From assembly GCA_934567355.1 (NCBI GenBank), contig CAKTJC010000006.1:40035-104034 (forward strand): a stretch of 64,000 nucleotides of DNA. The letters are read 5' to 3'. The notes under the pieces were generated by a model. It did no database searches. It worked only from the letters and a program-made list of their open reading frames with translations, and was not told where the DNA came from. Source of the stretch: an uncultured Oscillospiraceae bacterium (lineage in GTDB: Bacteria; Bacillota; Clostridia; Oscillospirales; Oscillospiraceae). Positions 34,770-43,983 of the stretch are shown in pieces (positions within the stretch are counted from its first letter, which is position 1; each line of letters starts with the position of its first letter). The translations under genes and the position numbers were made by a program.

Positions 34770-35270
34770 ATGGGGAATGTGAATATCATGCCCGGTGAAC
34801 CTGTCCGATTTGAGCGCTATAAGCCGCTGGTTGCCATCCGGGAGGCGGACGGAATTGTGTTTGTTTCCGGTCACGGGCCGGAGGACATCAATACCTACGA
34901 GCCGCTGTTCCGCGGCAGAGTTGGCGCAGACCTCACATTGGAGGAAGGGTATCAGGCGGCATCGGAGTGCGCCAAGACCCTGCTGCGTGCTGTGCAGCAG
35001 CGCTATGGCTCGCTGGACTGCATCCATCACCTGGTGCGGGCTACGGCGCTGGTCAACTGCGGCGAGGGCTTCGAGGCGGTGGACAAGGTCGTCGACGGCT
35101 TCTCCGATACCTGTATGGAAATTTTGCAGGAGCGGGGTTTCCACACCCGTACCATCATGGGCACCCGCAATATGCCCAACCATAATATTCCTGTAGAAGT
35201 GGAAATGATCTTTGTGCTTGCGGATCGCTACCGCAACACGCTGGGAGGAAATCAAGATGTCACAGTATGA
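34770..35270 (+). CDS. RidA-family protein 2
   Basis: About 166 residues, a second RidA-family member distinct from its neighbour. It contains DGIVFVSGHGPEDINTYEPLFRGRVGADLTLEEGYQAASECAKTLL and GFHTRTIMGTRNMPNHNIPVEVEMIF. Two different RidA genes in tandem suggest a heteromeric or two-step deamination. It starts 10 bases after the previous stop with GGAGG upstream, and its end overlaps the next start by 14 bases. Confidence 0.82.
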   Translation: MGNVNIMPGEPVRFERYKPLVAIREADGIVFVSGHGPEDINTYEPLFRGRVGADLTLEEGYQAASECAKTLLRAVQQRYGSLDCIHHLVRATALVNCGEGFEAVDKVVDGFSDTCMEILQERGFHTRTIMGTRNMPNHNIPVEVEMIFVLADRYRNTLGGNQDVTV

Positions 35271-36498
35271 TGTTCTTTTGCAGGGCGGTGCGCTGTATGA
35301 CCCCTGCACCGGGACGATGGAACCTTGTGATTTGGGCATTAAGGACGGGAAAATTGCCGCGCGGGGCAAGGGACTTCCCGCGGATGCCGACACCGTTATG
35401 GATGTCACCGGGCTGATTGTGGCACCGGGTCTGATTGATATGCACTGCCATGTCTATCCGGTATTTCCTTACCAGATGGCAGATGGTCTGCGTACCGTAA
35501 ATGCAGAGGGATATATGTTCCGTGCCGGTGTTACCACTGCGGTGGATGCCGGTACCACCGGCTGGCGCAATTTTGGGGACTTCAAGGAAAACGTTATTGA
35601 CAGCACCAAGGTGCGTGTTCTGGCGTTTATTGACATTGCTGCAAAGGGAATGCACTATCCGCCCTCCGAGCAAGCCGTGGAGGACATCAATCCCGAAATT
35701 ACCGCCGCCGTTGCAAACACCTGGTCGGATGTGATTGTGGGTGTCAAGAGTGCCCACTACTGGGCAAAGCACGAAGAGCCCGGCCACCCCATCTGGGCCT
35801 CCATCGACGGCGCGCTGCAGGCGGCAGAGCTGTGCGGCAAAATTGTGATGGTGGACAGCATCCCCATCGTCCCGGAGCGCAGCTACCCGGACATTCTGGC
35901 CCACCTGCGTCCCGGAGATGTCCATACCCATGTGTTTGCCCAGCAGTTCCCGCTGATGGACGACCAGGGGAAGATGCAGCCCTATATGCTGGAGAACCGG
36001 GCGCGAGGCGTGCAGTTTGACGTTGGTCACGGCTCCGGCAGCTTCTGGTTCCGGCAGGCGGTTGGTTGCTTCAATCAAAATTTCTGGCCGGACACCATTT
36101 CCACCGACCTGCACGAGCACAACATCAACGGCCCGGCAATTGACCTACTGTATGTAGCCAGCAAGTTCCTGGCTATGGGAATGCCCCTGAAGGATGTGCT
36201 GTATCGCGTGACCCGCGCCCCGGCGCTGAACCTCCACCGGCCGGAGCTGGGCACCCTGAATGTGGGCAGCTGCGCCGATATTGCAGTGCTGCGCAACCGG
36301 GAAGGAAAGTTCGGCTATCTGGACTGCGGCGGCGCCCGCCTGACCGGCGAGGGGAAGCTGGAATGCGTCGCCACGTTGCGGGAAGGCTATGTGGTCTACG
36401 ACCCCGAGGCTCGCAGCATGCCGGATTGGAAGAGCGCCCCGGCCCCCTACTGGTGCGCCCCCGGCATCACCCACGACTTTACACCCTGGAGGAAGTAA
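35257..36498 (+). CDS. COG3964-type amidohydrolase/deacetylase
   Basis: 413 residues in the amidohydrolase superfamily. Metal-ligand motifs are visible: HxH in LIDMHCHVYP, the carboxylatable Lys in VIVGVKSAHYW, His in DVHTHVFAQQ and GHGSGSF, and the final Asp in TISTDLHEHN. Sequence layout fits the EF0837/Atu3266 group (COG3964), which removes acetyl groups from N-acyl amino acids and similar compounds, and which commonly neighbours SelA/DgaE-like genes. In this operon it could deacetylate an N-acetyl aldonate. The ATG has GGGAGG eight bases upstream. Confidence 0.82.
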   Translation: MSQYDVLLQGGALYDPCTGTMEPCDLGIKDGKIAARGKGLPADADTVMDVTGLIVAPGLIDMHCHVYPVFPYQMADGLRTVNAEGYMFRAGVTTAVDAGTTGWRNFGDFKENVIDSTKVRVLAFIDIAAKGMHYPPSEQAVEDINPEITAAVANTWSDVIVGVKSAHYWAKHEEPGHPIWASIDGALQAAELCGKIVMVDSIPIVPERSYPDILAHLRPGDVHTHVFAQQFPLMDDQGKMQPYMLENRARGVQFDVGHGSGSFWFRQAVGCFNQNFWPDTISTDLHEHNINGPAIDLLYVASKFLAMGMPLKDVLYRVTRAPALNLHRPELGTLNVGSCADIAVLRNREGKFGYLDCGGARLTGEGKLECVATLREGYVVYDPEARSMPDWKSAPAPYWCAPGITHDFTPWRK

Positions 36499-36502
36499 GG
36501 AT

Positions 36503-37453
36503 ATGCTGCTGAACGACCGCGAACAAATCCTTGCAATGACGGCGGCCTGGACAGGGGAGCGCTATCCCAACGGGCGGCCCAAAGTCAGTGACGAAAAAAT
36601 TGAGATTCTCAAGACCCTGACCCAGGAGGAGATCTGGCAGCCGCTGTACTCCTGCGGCTACCGATTCCAGTTTCAGGGGGATCTGAAAAGCCTCCATCCG
36701 GGCAAAAAGCTGTATGGCCGCGCTGTGACCTGCTGCTTCATGCCCCAGCGCCCCGACCTGCGTCAGCATGTGTTCCAGGTGGCCCGCAGCAATGGCTGGA
36801 AGGGAGACTGCAACCAGTGGGTCATCGACAGCCTGGAAGAAAATGATGTGGTCGTCTGCGACCTGTACGACAAGATTCTGCGCGGCACCTTTGTGGGCGG
36901 CAATCTGACCACGGCGGTCAAAGCCCGCACCAAAAACGGCGGCGTTGTGGTATGGGGCGGCGTGCGGGACTTGGAGCAGATGCAGAACATCGATGTTCAG
37001 GTGTTTTACCGCGGCGTAGACCCGACGCCCATCCGGGATTGCCAAATCACCGCGTTCAACGGCCCCTGCCGCATCGGCGCGGCCATCTGCCTGCCGGGAG
37101 ATATTGTGGTAGGCACCAAGAACGGAATCCTGTTTGTCCCCAGCCACATGGTGGATTATGTGATAAACCACGCCTATAAGATGCAGGTGCGTGACCTGTA
37201 CGCCTTCCCCAAGCTGGAAGCGGGCATCTATACCACGGCGGACGTGGATGCAGTGGTGTGGAACCGTACCATGATGCAGGAGCTGCTGCATTTTATTGAA
37301 GCGGAGCCTGCGGCAGAAAAATACCGTGGCCTGGATTGGAGCGTGGAGCTTCGTGCAGCGGAGGGGGACGAGAATGCAATCGAGGAGCTTTACCAGCAAT
37401 TTGATATTGAACGCTACGGCGCTCCGGGTCAGAAGAAGGAGACACTGATATGA
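36503..37453 (+). CDS. RraA-family aldolase candidate
   Basis: 316 residues. The RraA/HMG-aldolase fold is recognised by GGNLTTAVKARTKNGGVVVWGGVRDLEQMQNIDVQVFYRG and AICLPGDIVVGTKNGILFVP. The family includes divalent-metal aldolases that cleave 4-hydroxy-4-methyl-2-oxoglutarate and oxaloacetate, and also regulators of RNase E. The G-G-x20-R-D signature for metal binding appears as GGVRD. It is longer than RraA proper at both ends. In this operon it is the best candidate to cleave a 2-keto-3-deoxy sugar acid. It overlaps the SDR start (ATGA). Confidence 0.75.
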   Translation: MLLNDREQILAMTAAWTGERYPNGRPKVSDEKIEILKTLTQEEIWQPLYSCGYRFQFQGDLKSLHPGKKLYGRAVTCCFMPQRPDLRQHVFQVARSNGWKGDCNQWVIDSLEENDVVVCDLYDKILRGTFVGGNLTTAVKARTKNGGVVVWGGVRDLEQMQNIDVQVFYRGVDPTPIRDCQITAFNGPCRIGAAICLPGDIVVGTKNGILFVPSHMVDYVINHAYKMQVRDLYAFPKLEAGIYTTADVDAVVWNRTMMQELLHFIEAEPAAEKYRGLDWSVELRAAEGDENAIEELYQQFDIERYGAPGQKKETLI

Positions 37454-38277
37454 GAGACATCTCCCTGTATCAAAGCACCATTCCCGATTATAACCACCTG
37501 CTGCAAGGAAAAAATGTGCTGATTACCACGGCTGCCCGGGGCATTGGCAAGAGCATTGCCCTGCTCTTTGCACAGCAGGGAGCAACCATATACTTTGGCG
37601 GGCGCAACAAAGAGTATGTATCTGCTACAGAGAAAGAGCTGCAGGAAATTTGCCCCAACTGCCGTGGATACCTGGTGGATTTGGCAAAAGCCAACGAGAC
37701 TGAGGCATTTTTGGATTGCGTGCTCCGTGACAGCGGCGGTATCGATGTACTGGTTTCCACGGTGGGCGTTAATTGCCATGGCCCTGCTGCGGATTACAAG
37801 GACGAGGATATGTTCCGGCTGCTGGAAACCAATTATCTCAGCGGGCTGCGCTGTATGCGCAAGGTCGTTCCGGGGATGCAGGCCCGGGGAGGCGGCAGCA
37901 TCGTCAACATTTCCTCCATCCACAGCCTGATGACCCAGCCGGGAAACATGCTGTATGCCGGAACCAAGGGCGCCATGAATTCTGCTTCCCGCGCCATTGC
38001 GCTGGATTACGCCAAAGACCGCATCCGAATCAATACCATATGCCCCGGTGTGGTCGTCAGTGACGTTTTCTATGATGACATGGAAAGAATGACCCCGGAG
38101 GAATTGAGCGCGTTTCATGCCAATATCCGCCGGTGCCAGCCGCTGGAACCGGGGCGGATGCAGGACATTGCCAATACGGCGCTGTTCTTTGCCAGTGACA
38201 TGAGCGCCTTTATCACCGGCCAGGTGCTGCTTGTGGACGGCGGTACCAGCATCAAGGCTCACGATTTGGACTGCTGA
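37450..38277 (+). CDS. SDR-family dehydrogenase
   Basis: 275 residues. The Rossmann motif TAARGIGKSIA (TGxxxGIG type), NVST.G (VSTVGVN) and the catalytic Ser-Tyr-Lys pattern are present: NISSIHSLM, YAGTKGAM with Tyr and Lys. C-terminal QVLLVDGGTSI is standard. It would oxidise or reduce a sugar or keto acid with NAD(P). The ATG overlaps the RraA-type stop, with AAGGAG upstream, showing tight coupling. Confidence 0.88.
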   Translation: MRDISLYQSTIPDYNHLLQGKNVLITTAARGIGKSIALLFAQQGATIYFGGRNKEYVSATEKELQEICPNCRGYLVDLAKANETEAFLDCVLRDSGGIDVLVSTVGVNCHGPAADYKDEDMFRLLETNYLSGLRCMRKVVPGMQARGGGSIVNISSIHSLMTQPGNMLYAGTKGAMNSASRAIALDYAKDRIRINTICPGVVVSDVFYDDMERMTPEELSAFHANIRRCQPLEPGRMQDIANTALFFASDMSAFITGQVLLVDGGTSIKAHDLDC

Positions 38278-38301
38278 CCGAAACACCGGGGAGGATTTGC
38301 T

Positions 38302-39255
38302 GTGCCCGAATATACACTTTTGCTTTCCGGCTACGGCGCGCCGGGTCGGGATGACCTGGCGGTGTGCCGTCTGGAACCGGACGGAACGCTCCACACGGTT
38401 TTCTCTGCGCGGCATGGCCGGGCTCCCAGTTTTTGCTGTCAGGGGGAAAACGGCTGGATTTATGTTGGCTCGGAGCGCCAGGACGGCGCCGACATCACCG
38501 CCTATGCGCTGGAAAACGGCGCATTGAGGGAAATCACCCGCCTGGAAATCCCCGGCGGACAGGCGCTTTGTCACCTGTACCCTTGCGGGAATGTGATTTA
38601 CGGCAGCTGCTTTGGAAACGGCCTGTTCTTTGCTGTGAGCAGTGACCTTTCCAAGGCCTTGTGGGAATTTCAGCCCCATGGTGCCAATGCCCATTGGGCA
38701 CAGACTGTGGGCGGAATGCTCTTCCTGGCGGATTTGGGAAACCACTGCCTGTATCGGTTCCCGCTGAAAGACAATCTGCCGGTGGGGGATGCCGTGATTC
38801 TGCCCCAGCCGCCGGGGAGCGGCCCCCGTCAGGTGCTGGACACCGGGGACGGCGCCATTACCTGCGTGTATGAGCTGGACGGCAGTCTTCGGGTGCTGGA
38901 TGATGCCGGAAATCCCCTTTCTGCCGTGCAGGCCAGCGGCTGCCGGGAGCTGAGAAATTGGCCGGGCGGCGCCTGCATTACGGAAAACGGAATTCTGTAT
39001 GTTTGCAACCGTGGCCCCAATACCGTTTCCGCCTGGCAGTGCAATGGAACGCAGTACAGTGCGATGCAGGAATGGTTCACCGGCGACTGGCCCCGCGCGC
39101 TGTGTGCCGTGCCGGGCACGGCCTTCCTGCTGGCGGCCTGCCAGCGCGAGGGCGCGGTGCACTGCTATGACTGCACCGGCCTGCCGCAGGCACCCCGGCA
39201 GACCGCATGCCTTCCGCTGCCCGGCGCGTCCTGTGCCCTGGTGCTCAAGGACTGA
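38302..39255 (+). CDS. Pgl-type lactonase, beta-propeller
   Basis: 317 residues of the seven-bladed-propeller lactonase family related to 6-phosphogluconolactonase Pgl. Segments are LLLSGYGAPGRDDLAVCRLEPDGTL, GSGPRQVLDTGDGAITCVYELDGSL and CITENGILYVCNRGPNTVSAW. The start is GTG with GGGGAGG seven bases upstream. As last gene of the operon, it would open a sugar lactone produced by the SDR dehydrogenase. A hairpin terminator follows. Confidence 0.78.
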   Translation: MPEYTLLLSGYGAPGRDDLAVCRLEPDGTLHTVFSARHGRAPSFCCQGENGWIYVGSERQDGADITAYALENGALREITRLEIPGGQALCHLYPCGNVIYGSCFGNGLFFAVSSDLSKALWEFQPHGANAHWAQTVGGMLFLADLGNHCLYRFPLKDNLPVGDAVILPQPPGSGPRQVLDTGDGAITCVYELDGSLRVLDDAGNPLSAVQASGCRELRNWPGGACITENGILYVCNRGPNTVSAWQCNGTQYSAMQEWFTGDWPRALCAVPGTAFLLAACQREGAVHCYDCTGLPQAPRQTACLPLPGASCALVLKD

Positions 39256-39284
39256 CGCTGGCGGCAGGGAATGCTTGAAAATCA

Positions 39285-39337
39285 AGGCGAATTCGTAGAG
39301 AGCCAATGATAGCCTGTACGGATTCGCCTCCTTCTTT
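39285..39337 (+). terminator. Terminator of the catabolic operon
   Basis: A stem of AGGCGAATTCGTA with TACGGATTCGCCT (one G-T mismatch, 19-base loop) followed by CCTTCTTT. It lies 30 bases after the lactonase stop. Confidence 0.7.
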
Positions 39338-39344
39338 AATATGG

Positions 39345-39562
39345 GGAACCTCTGAATAAATCGTCTGCGGCTGTGAGCGGATCTTCTCCGTCCACGCTTC
39401 GGTACCGAAAACGGGAAATATAGCGCAGCCGTTGCCGGCGGGAGCCGGCTTACGGATGCGGTATGCCCCTTGCGGGTACATCCAGTATTCCCCTGCTTTC
39501 GATACCTCGATTGGTCGAAAAATCTCTCGCTCACAGCGCTTGCCGATTTCATCAGAGCTTCC
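39345..39562. mobile_element. MITE-like palindromic element, copy 2 (longer variant)
   Basis: A 218-base copy with the same ends (GGAACCTCTGAATAAATCGTC ... TTCATCAGAGCTTCC) and near-duplicated flanks ATGG and ATAG. Arms GGTACCGAAAACGG and CCTGCTTTCGATACC still pair. Compared with other copies it holds an extra block of about 55 bases in the loop (39430-39485). It lies between the lactonase and tdh genes. Confidence 0.8.
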
Positions 39563-39569
39563 ATAGTAT
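39540..39569 (+). promoter_or_regulatory. Possible tdh promoter at the element junction
   Basis: TTGCCG (39540-39545), inside the end of the palindromic element, and TAGTAT (39564-39569), outside it, are 18 bases apart and lie 29 bases before the tdh ATG. The -35 would then be supplied by the inserted element. No better promoter is visible in the gap. Confidence 0.35.
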
Positions 39570-39597
39570 ATTTTAACCGACAGGGGGACTTTTTATT

Positions 39598-40647
39598 ATG
39601 TGTGAATGGATGGACGCCATCGTCAAACCTGCCGCCGGGCCGGGGCTGGAGCTGCGCAGGGTTCCCGTGCCGCAGCCGAAAGCAGGCGAGGTGCTGATCA
39701 GGATCCATAAAACCGCCATCTGCGGCACAGATGTCCATATCTATAATTGGGATCCCTGGGCGGCGGAGCACATCAGGCCGCCCATGACCATCGGGCACGA
39801 ATATGTGGGGGAGATCGCCGCCCTGGGCGAGGGTGTCACCGGACTGCAGGTCGGTCAGCGGGTATCCGGCGAGGGGCACATCACCTGCCACCGCTGCCGC
39901 AACTGCCACAACGGCAACATTCAGTGGTGCAAGAATACCGTCTCCGTGGGTGTGGACCGGGACGGCGCGTTTGCGGAGTATGTCTGCATCCCGGAATCCA
40001 ATGTCATTCTCATTGATGAGCGCCTGGATGAGGATGTGGTCGCCTTCTTTGATGCTTTTGGCAATGCCACCCATACGGCGCTGATGTTTCCGCTGATCGG
40101 CGAGGACGTGCTGATCACCGGCGCGGGCCCCATCGGCATCATCGCCGCCGCCGTGGCCAAATACGCCGGTGCCCGCCGGGTGGTGATCACGGATGTCAAC
40201 GACTATCGCCTGGGGCTGGCCCGAAAAATGGGCGTGGATGCGGCGGTGAACACCACAAAAGAGGACCTTCCCCAGATCATGAAGGAGCAGGGGCTGGTGG
40301 AGGGCTTTGACGTGGGCCTGGAAATGTCCGGCAATGCAGCGGCACTGCGGCAGATGATCGATTCCATGCGCAACGGCGGCAAGATCTCCCTGTTGGGCAT
40401 CTCCAACAAGCCGGTCTCCATGGATATGAATACCATCATCACCAAGGGGCTGACCCTGCAGGGCATCTATGGCCGCCGTCTGGACACCTGGCATCAGATG
40501 AGCTATATGGTGCAGGGCGGCCTGGACGTAACGCCTGTGATCACCCACCGGTTCCACTATACCGATTTCCAGAAGGGCTTCGAGGCAATGAATTCCGGAA
40601 TGTCCGGCAAGGTCATTCTGGACTGGACGACAAAAAAGGAGGGCTGA
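39598..40647 (+). CDS. tdh: L-threonine 3-dehydrogenase
   Basis: 349 residues of the zinc medium-chain dehydrogenase family. Catalytic-zinc Cys42 and the [14 protein letters not shown] segment are specific for Tdh. The structural-zinc Cys cluster is [15 protein letters not shown]. The NAD motif [10 protein letters not shown] is intact. It oxidises L-threonine to 2-amino-3-ketobutyrate. It is followed four bases later by kbl, which supports the assignment. GGGGG precedes the ATG by about ten bases. Confidence 0.95.
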   Translation: MCEWMDAIVKPAAGPGLELRRVPVPQPKAGEVLIRIHKTAICGTDVHIYNWDPWAAEHIRPPMTIGHEYVGEIAALGEGVTGLQVGQRVSGEGHITCHRCRNCHNGNIQWCKNTVSVGVDRDGAFAEYVCIPESNVILIDERLDEDVVAFFDAFGNATHTALMFPLIGEDVLITGAGPIGIIAAAVAKYAGARRVVITDVNDYRLGLARKMGVDAAVNTTKEDLPQIMKEQGLVEGFDVGLEMSGNAAALRQMIDSMRNGGKISLLGISNKPVSMDMNTIITKGLTLQGIYGRRLDTWHQMSYMVQGGLDVTPVITHRFHYTDFQKGFEAMNSGMSGKVILDWTTKKEG

Positions 40648-40651
40648 CTTT

Positions 40652-41839
40652 ATGAAATCTGCATTGACCGCATTCCGGGCTGAGCTGGATGCCATCCGGG
40701 AGGCAGGCACCTGGCGGGAAGAGCGCGTTATCACCACCCCGCAGTATTCCCGGATCGATACCACCGCCAGCCCCGGCGTGGTAAATTTCTGCGCCAATAA
40801 CTACCTGGGGCTTTCCACCCACCCGGAGCTGATCCGGGCAGCCAAGGAAAGCTACGATCGGTGGGGCTTTGGCCTGTCCTCCGTGCGCTTTATCTGCGGC
40901 ACCCAGCAGATCCACAAGGATCTGGAGGCGAAAATCTCAAAATTCGTGGGCATGGATGATGCGATTCTGTATTCTTCCTGCTTCGATGCCAACGGCGGCC
41001 TGTTTGAGACGCTTCTGGGCAAAGAGGACGCAGTGATCTCCGATGAACTCAACCACGCCTCCATTATCGACGGCGTGCGCCTCTGCAAGGCCATGCGCTA
41101 CCGCTACAAAAATAACAATATGCAGGATCTGCGGGCGCAGCTGACGGCAGCCCGGGCGGCCGGTGCGAAGAAGATCCTGATCGCCACCGACGGCGTTTTC
41201 TCCATGGATGGATACATTGCGGACCTGCGCGGCATCTGCGACCTGGCGGATGAATTTGACGCGCTGGTCATGGTGGACGACAGTCATGCGGTGGGCTTTA
41301 TGGGCACCCACGGCCGGGGCACGCCGGAATTCTGCGGCGTCATGGACCGGGTGGATATTCTCACCGGCACCTTCGGCAAGGCACTGGGCGGTGCCTCCGG
41401 CGGCTATACTGCCGCCCGCCAGCCCATCGTGGATCTGCTGCGCCAGCGCAGCCGCCCCTACCTGTTCTCCAATACGGTGGCCCCGGCCATCTGCGCTGCC
41501 ACCATCCGCACCATTGAGCTGCTGGAGGAATCCACGGCTTTGCGGGATAGGGTGCACAGCAATGCCCGCTATTTCCGTGCCGAGATGGAGAAGCCGGGCT
41601 TTGATCTTCTGCCCGGCGAGCACCCGATCGTTCCCGTCATGCTCTATGATCCCAGGATCGCCCACGAGTTTGCCCGGCGCATGCTGGAAAAGGGCGTGTA
41701 TGTGGTGGCGTTCTGCTATCCCGTCGTCCCCAAGGGCAAGGACAGGATCCGCACCCAGATCTCCGCCGGCCACACCAAGGAGGACATCGACCTGGCCGTC
41801 CGCGCCTTCGCCGAGGTCAAAAAGGAAATGGGACTCTGA
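40652..41839 (+). CDS. kbl: Glycine C-acetyltransferase (2-amino-3-ketobutyrate CoA ligase)
   Basis: 395 residues of the alpha-oxoamine synthase family. Key motifs are [19 protein letters not shown] and the PLP-Lys segment [15 protein letters not shown]-terminal [16 protein letters not shown] [18 protein letters not shown] is present. With CoA it cleaves 2-amino-3-ketobutyrate to glycine and acetyl-CoA, completing threonine breakdown begun by Tdh. GGAGG stands before the ATG. A strong terminator follows. Confidence 0.95.
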   Translation: MKSALTAFRAELDAIREAGTWREERVITTPQYSRIDTTASPGVVNFCANNYLGLSTHPELIRAAKESYDRWGFGLSSVRFICGTQQIHKDLEAKISKFVGMDDAILYSSCFDANGGLFETLLGKEDAVISDELNHASIIDGVRLCKAMRYRYKNNNMQDLRAQLTAARAAGAKKILIATDGVFSMDGYIADLRGICDLADEFDALVMVDDSHAVGFMGTHGRGTPEFCGVMDRVDILTGTFGKALGGASGGYTAARQPIVDLLRQRSRPYLFSNTVAPAICAATIRTIELLEESTALRDRVHSNARYFRAEMEKPGFDLLPGEHPIVPVMLYDPRIAHEFARRMLEKGVYVVAFCYPVVPKGKDRIRTQISAGHTKEDIDLAVRAFAEVKKEMGL

Positions 41840-41860
41840 ATCGATCGCCTGCACCTGCAA

Positions 41861-41897
41861 AACTCCCCCGCTTTCCAATTGCGGAAGCGGGGGAGTT
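41861..41897. terminator. Terminator between kbl and the alkylsulfatase-like gene
   Basis: A perfect 13-bp stem (AACTCCCCCGCTT with its complement, 11-base loop) between convergent genes; only short T-runs flank it. Confidence 0.8.
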
Positions 41898-41903
41898 CTC
41901 GGC

Positions 41904-43922
41904 TCATGGCTCTATGATATTGAAGTACAGCTCCGGTGTTGTCATGCTGCCGCAGAGCGCCCGGAACAGCGCCTCGTCGCCGTCTTCAAGCGTTACCAGC
42001 TCGTCGATGTTTGCCTGGTCGCTGTTTGCAAGGGCAAGGATGCCCACGCGGACGGTTGAAAGCGTCAGGTCGGCGGCCGCCGTGCCGGTGTCCCTGTAGT
42101 ACAGCAGCACGCCGTGATGGAGCTTCAGCAGATAGTCCTCGCCGTCCTCGAGCTTGAGGCGAACCGTAAAGGACTTGTCTGCGAGCTTTTCGGTATCCAG
42201 CATGATGCCCATGTAATCCAGCATCATCTGCGCGTCCATGCCCTGGGCGGTGGTGCCCACGCCGATGCGGGAGGTGCGCGGATAATTGTCGATCCCGTTG
42301 CGCAGCTCAAAGGCGGCAACCAGGTAGGCGTTTCGCCATGCGCCGGATTCTGCCTGATAGCCGAGCTGCTCCAGCGCATCCGCGCAGAGATACCGCGCAT
42401 CCGTATTGCCGGGATCTGCAAATACGAGTGCGTTGGTGATCTGGGCGACCCACTGATATTCGCCCTTTTCATAGTCCGCCCGTGCCTGCGTCAGCACCGT
42501 TTCGGCATCGGGCAGGTATTCTGCCAGCTTTTTGGCATATGCGCTGGGCTCCAGCTCGTCCAGGTGAATGGGGTTGGCGTCGTACCAGCCCATGTATTTC
42601 TGATAGACGGCTCTGACGTTGTGCTTGAGCGTGCCATAGTACTGCCGGGTGTACCAGACCTTTTCCAGCGCGTCCGGCAGCCGGATCATGGAGGCGATCT
42701 CTGTGGAAGTATAGCCCTGGTTGATGTATAGAAGCGTCTGGTCATGGATGAACTTGTAAACGGCGGCGGTGTTCGTCAGGTATGTCTGCACCACATCGCT
42801 GCCCCAGTGCGGCCAGTTGTGGGACTGGAACACCACCTCGGCATCCGGGAAAAGCGTCTGTGCCTCAGTGATGTAGCGTGCCCAGTCATTGGCGTCCCGC
42901 ACCTCTGCGCCGCGGAGCGTATAGAGGTTGTGCATGGTGCCGGTGCAGTTTTCCGCCATCCACAGTGCCTTCATGTCGGGGAAATATGTGTTCATTTCGG
43001 CGGGGGATTCCGTTCCGGGGGTCAGTTGGAAGATCGCTTTTATTCCGTCGAGCTCCGTTTCGAAAAGTGTATCCGTGATTTCAAAAGTCGGCGCAATGTA
43101 GCCGGTGCCGCCCTGCACGGCGGTCAGGCCGATGCCGACGGACAGCCGCCCCTGGGCGCTGTACGGCAGAAAGCTGCCGTACTGATAGGAGGCGCGGCGC
43201 TTCATCGCTGTCCCCACAAAGACGTTTTCCTTCATGACCGCGTCGGTAAAGCCCTGGGGCACGATGATCGCGGTTTTGCCGGAGGCAATTTGCTCTGCCA
43301 GCGAAAGCGATGGGTCGGCAGCGTCCGCCGGGTCGATCAGCCCTTCGATGCCGCCGTAGTGATCCACATGCGCATGGCTGATGACGATGGCCACGATCCG
43401 GCCGTCGCCCATCTGCGACCGGAAGAGCTTGAGCGCTTCAGCTGCCGTATAGCGGCTGCTTCCGCAGTCCATGATGATCCAGCCGTTTTGGCTCCGGACA
43501 AAGGTGAGGTTGGAAATATCGTAGCCGCGCACCTGATAGATGCCCTCCGCGACCTGGAACAGGCCGTAGCGGGTGTTGTACTGCGTATTGCGCCAGAGGC
43601 TGGGATTGGCGGTGGCAGGCGCCTGCTCTTGGCTGCGCACGAATTCATAGGCATCCTGCGACCAGATCGTCATGCCGTTTTCCGCTTGGATCACAAGGGA
43701 GTCCGGCGCGGCAATGAAGCCGCGTTCTGCAAATTCCAGCTCCTGGGTATCCGTAAAATCCAGCAGCTGGTAAAATGCGGCGTTGGCCTGCTCCGTCAGT
43801 TCCGTTGCCCCCTTGCTTTCGGCGCTCATCGGCGCCGACTGCGCCGATGCGGACACCTGAGGAAAGGCGGAGAGGATAAAAAGAAGGGCAAGTGCCGCCG
43901 TGATGATGCGTTTCATAAGCAT
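41904..43922 (-). CDS. Secreted alkylsulfatase-like metallo-beta-lactamase-fold protein
   Basis: 672 residues, with a signal peptide (ITAALALLFILSAFPQVSASA). The metal motif HxHxDH is in IVISHAHVDHYGGIEG, then VPQGFTDAVMKENVFVGTAMKRRASYQYG matches SdsA1/YjcS-type alkyl sulfatases. The alkyl sulfatase dimerisation domain (about 410-520) and a C-terminal SCP2-like domain (about 550-672, SFTVRLKLEDGEDYLLKLHHGVLLY) follow. The complete three-domain layout supports an active enzyme, though the substrate (alkyl sulfate or other ester) is unknown. It lies downstream of a secreted propeller protein on the same strand. Confidence 0.85.
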   Translation of the reverse strand: MLMKRIITAALALLFILSAFPQVSASAQSAPMSAESKGATELTEQANAAFYQLLDFTDTQELEFAERGFIAAPDSLVIQAENGMTIWSQDAYEFVRSQEQAPATANPSLWRNTQYNTRYGLFQVAEGIYQVRGYDISNLTFVRSQNGWIIMDCGSSRYTAAEALKLFRSQMGDGRIVAIVISHAHVDHYGGIEGLIDPADAADPSLSLAEQIASGKTAIIVPQGFTDAVMKENVFVGTAMKRRASYQYGSFLPYSAQGRLSVGIGLTAVQGGTGYIAPTFEITDTLFETELDGIKAIFQLTPGTESPAEMNTYFPDMKALWMAENCTGTMHNLYTLRGAEVRDANDWARYITEAQTLFPDAEVVFQSHNWPHWGSDVVQTYLTNTAAVYKFIHDQTLLYINQGYTSTEIASMIRLPDALEKVWYTRQYYGTLKHNVRAVYQKYMGWYDANPIHLDELEPSAYAKKLAEYLPDAETVLTQARADYEKGEYQWVAQITNALVFADPGNTDARYLCADALEQLGYQAESGAWRNAYLVAAFELRNGIDNYPRTSRIGVGTTAQGMDAQMMLDYMGIMLDTEKLADKSFTVRLKLEDGEDYLLKLHHGVLLYYRDTGTAAADLTLSTVRVGILALANSDQANIDELVTLEDGDEALFRALCGSMTTPELYFNIIEP

Positions 43923-43946
43923 TTCTCCATAAAAGTGCTTTCAAAA

Positions 43947-43974
43947 GGATCCGGTGCCGGAAAGCACCGGATCC
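43947..43974 (-). terminator. Terminator after the propeller-protein gene
   Basis: The stem GGATCCGGTGC with its complement (6-base loop) is followed by TTTTG on the minus strand, ten bases after the stop of the 43984-46029 gene. It would reduce read-through into the alkylsulfatase-like gene. Confidence 0.7.
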
Positions 43975-43983
43975 TCAGAATGA

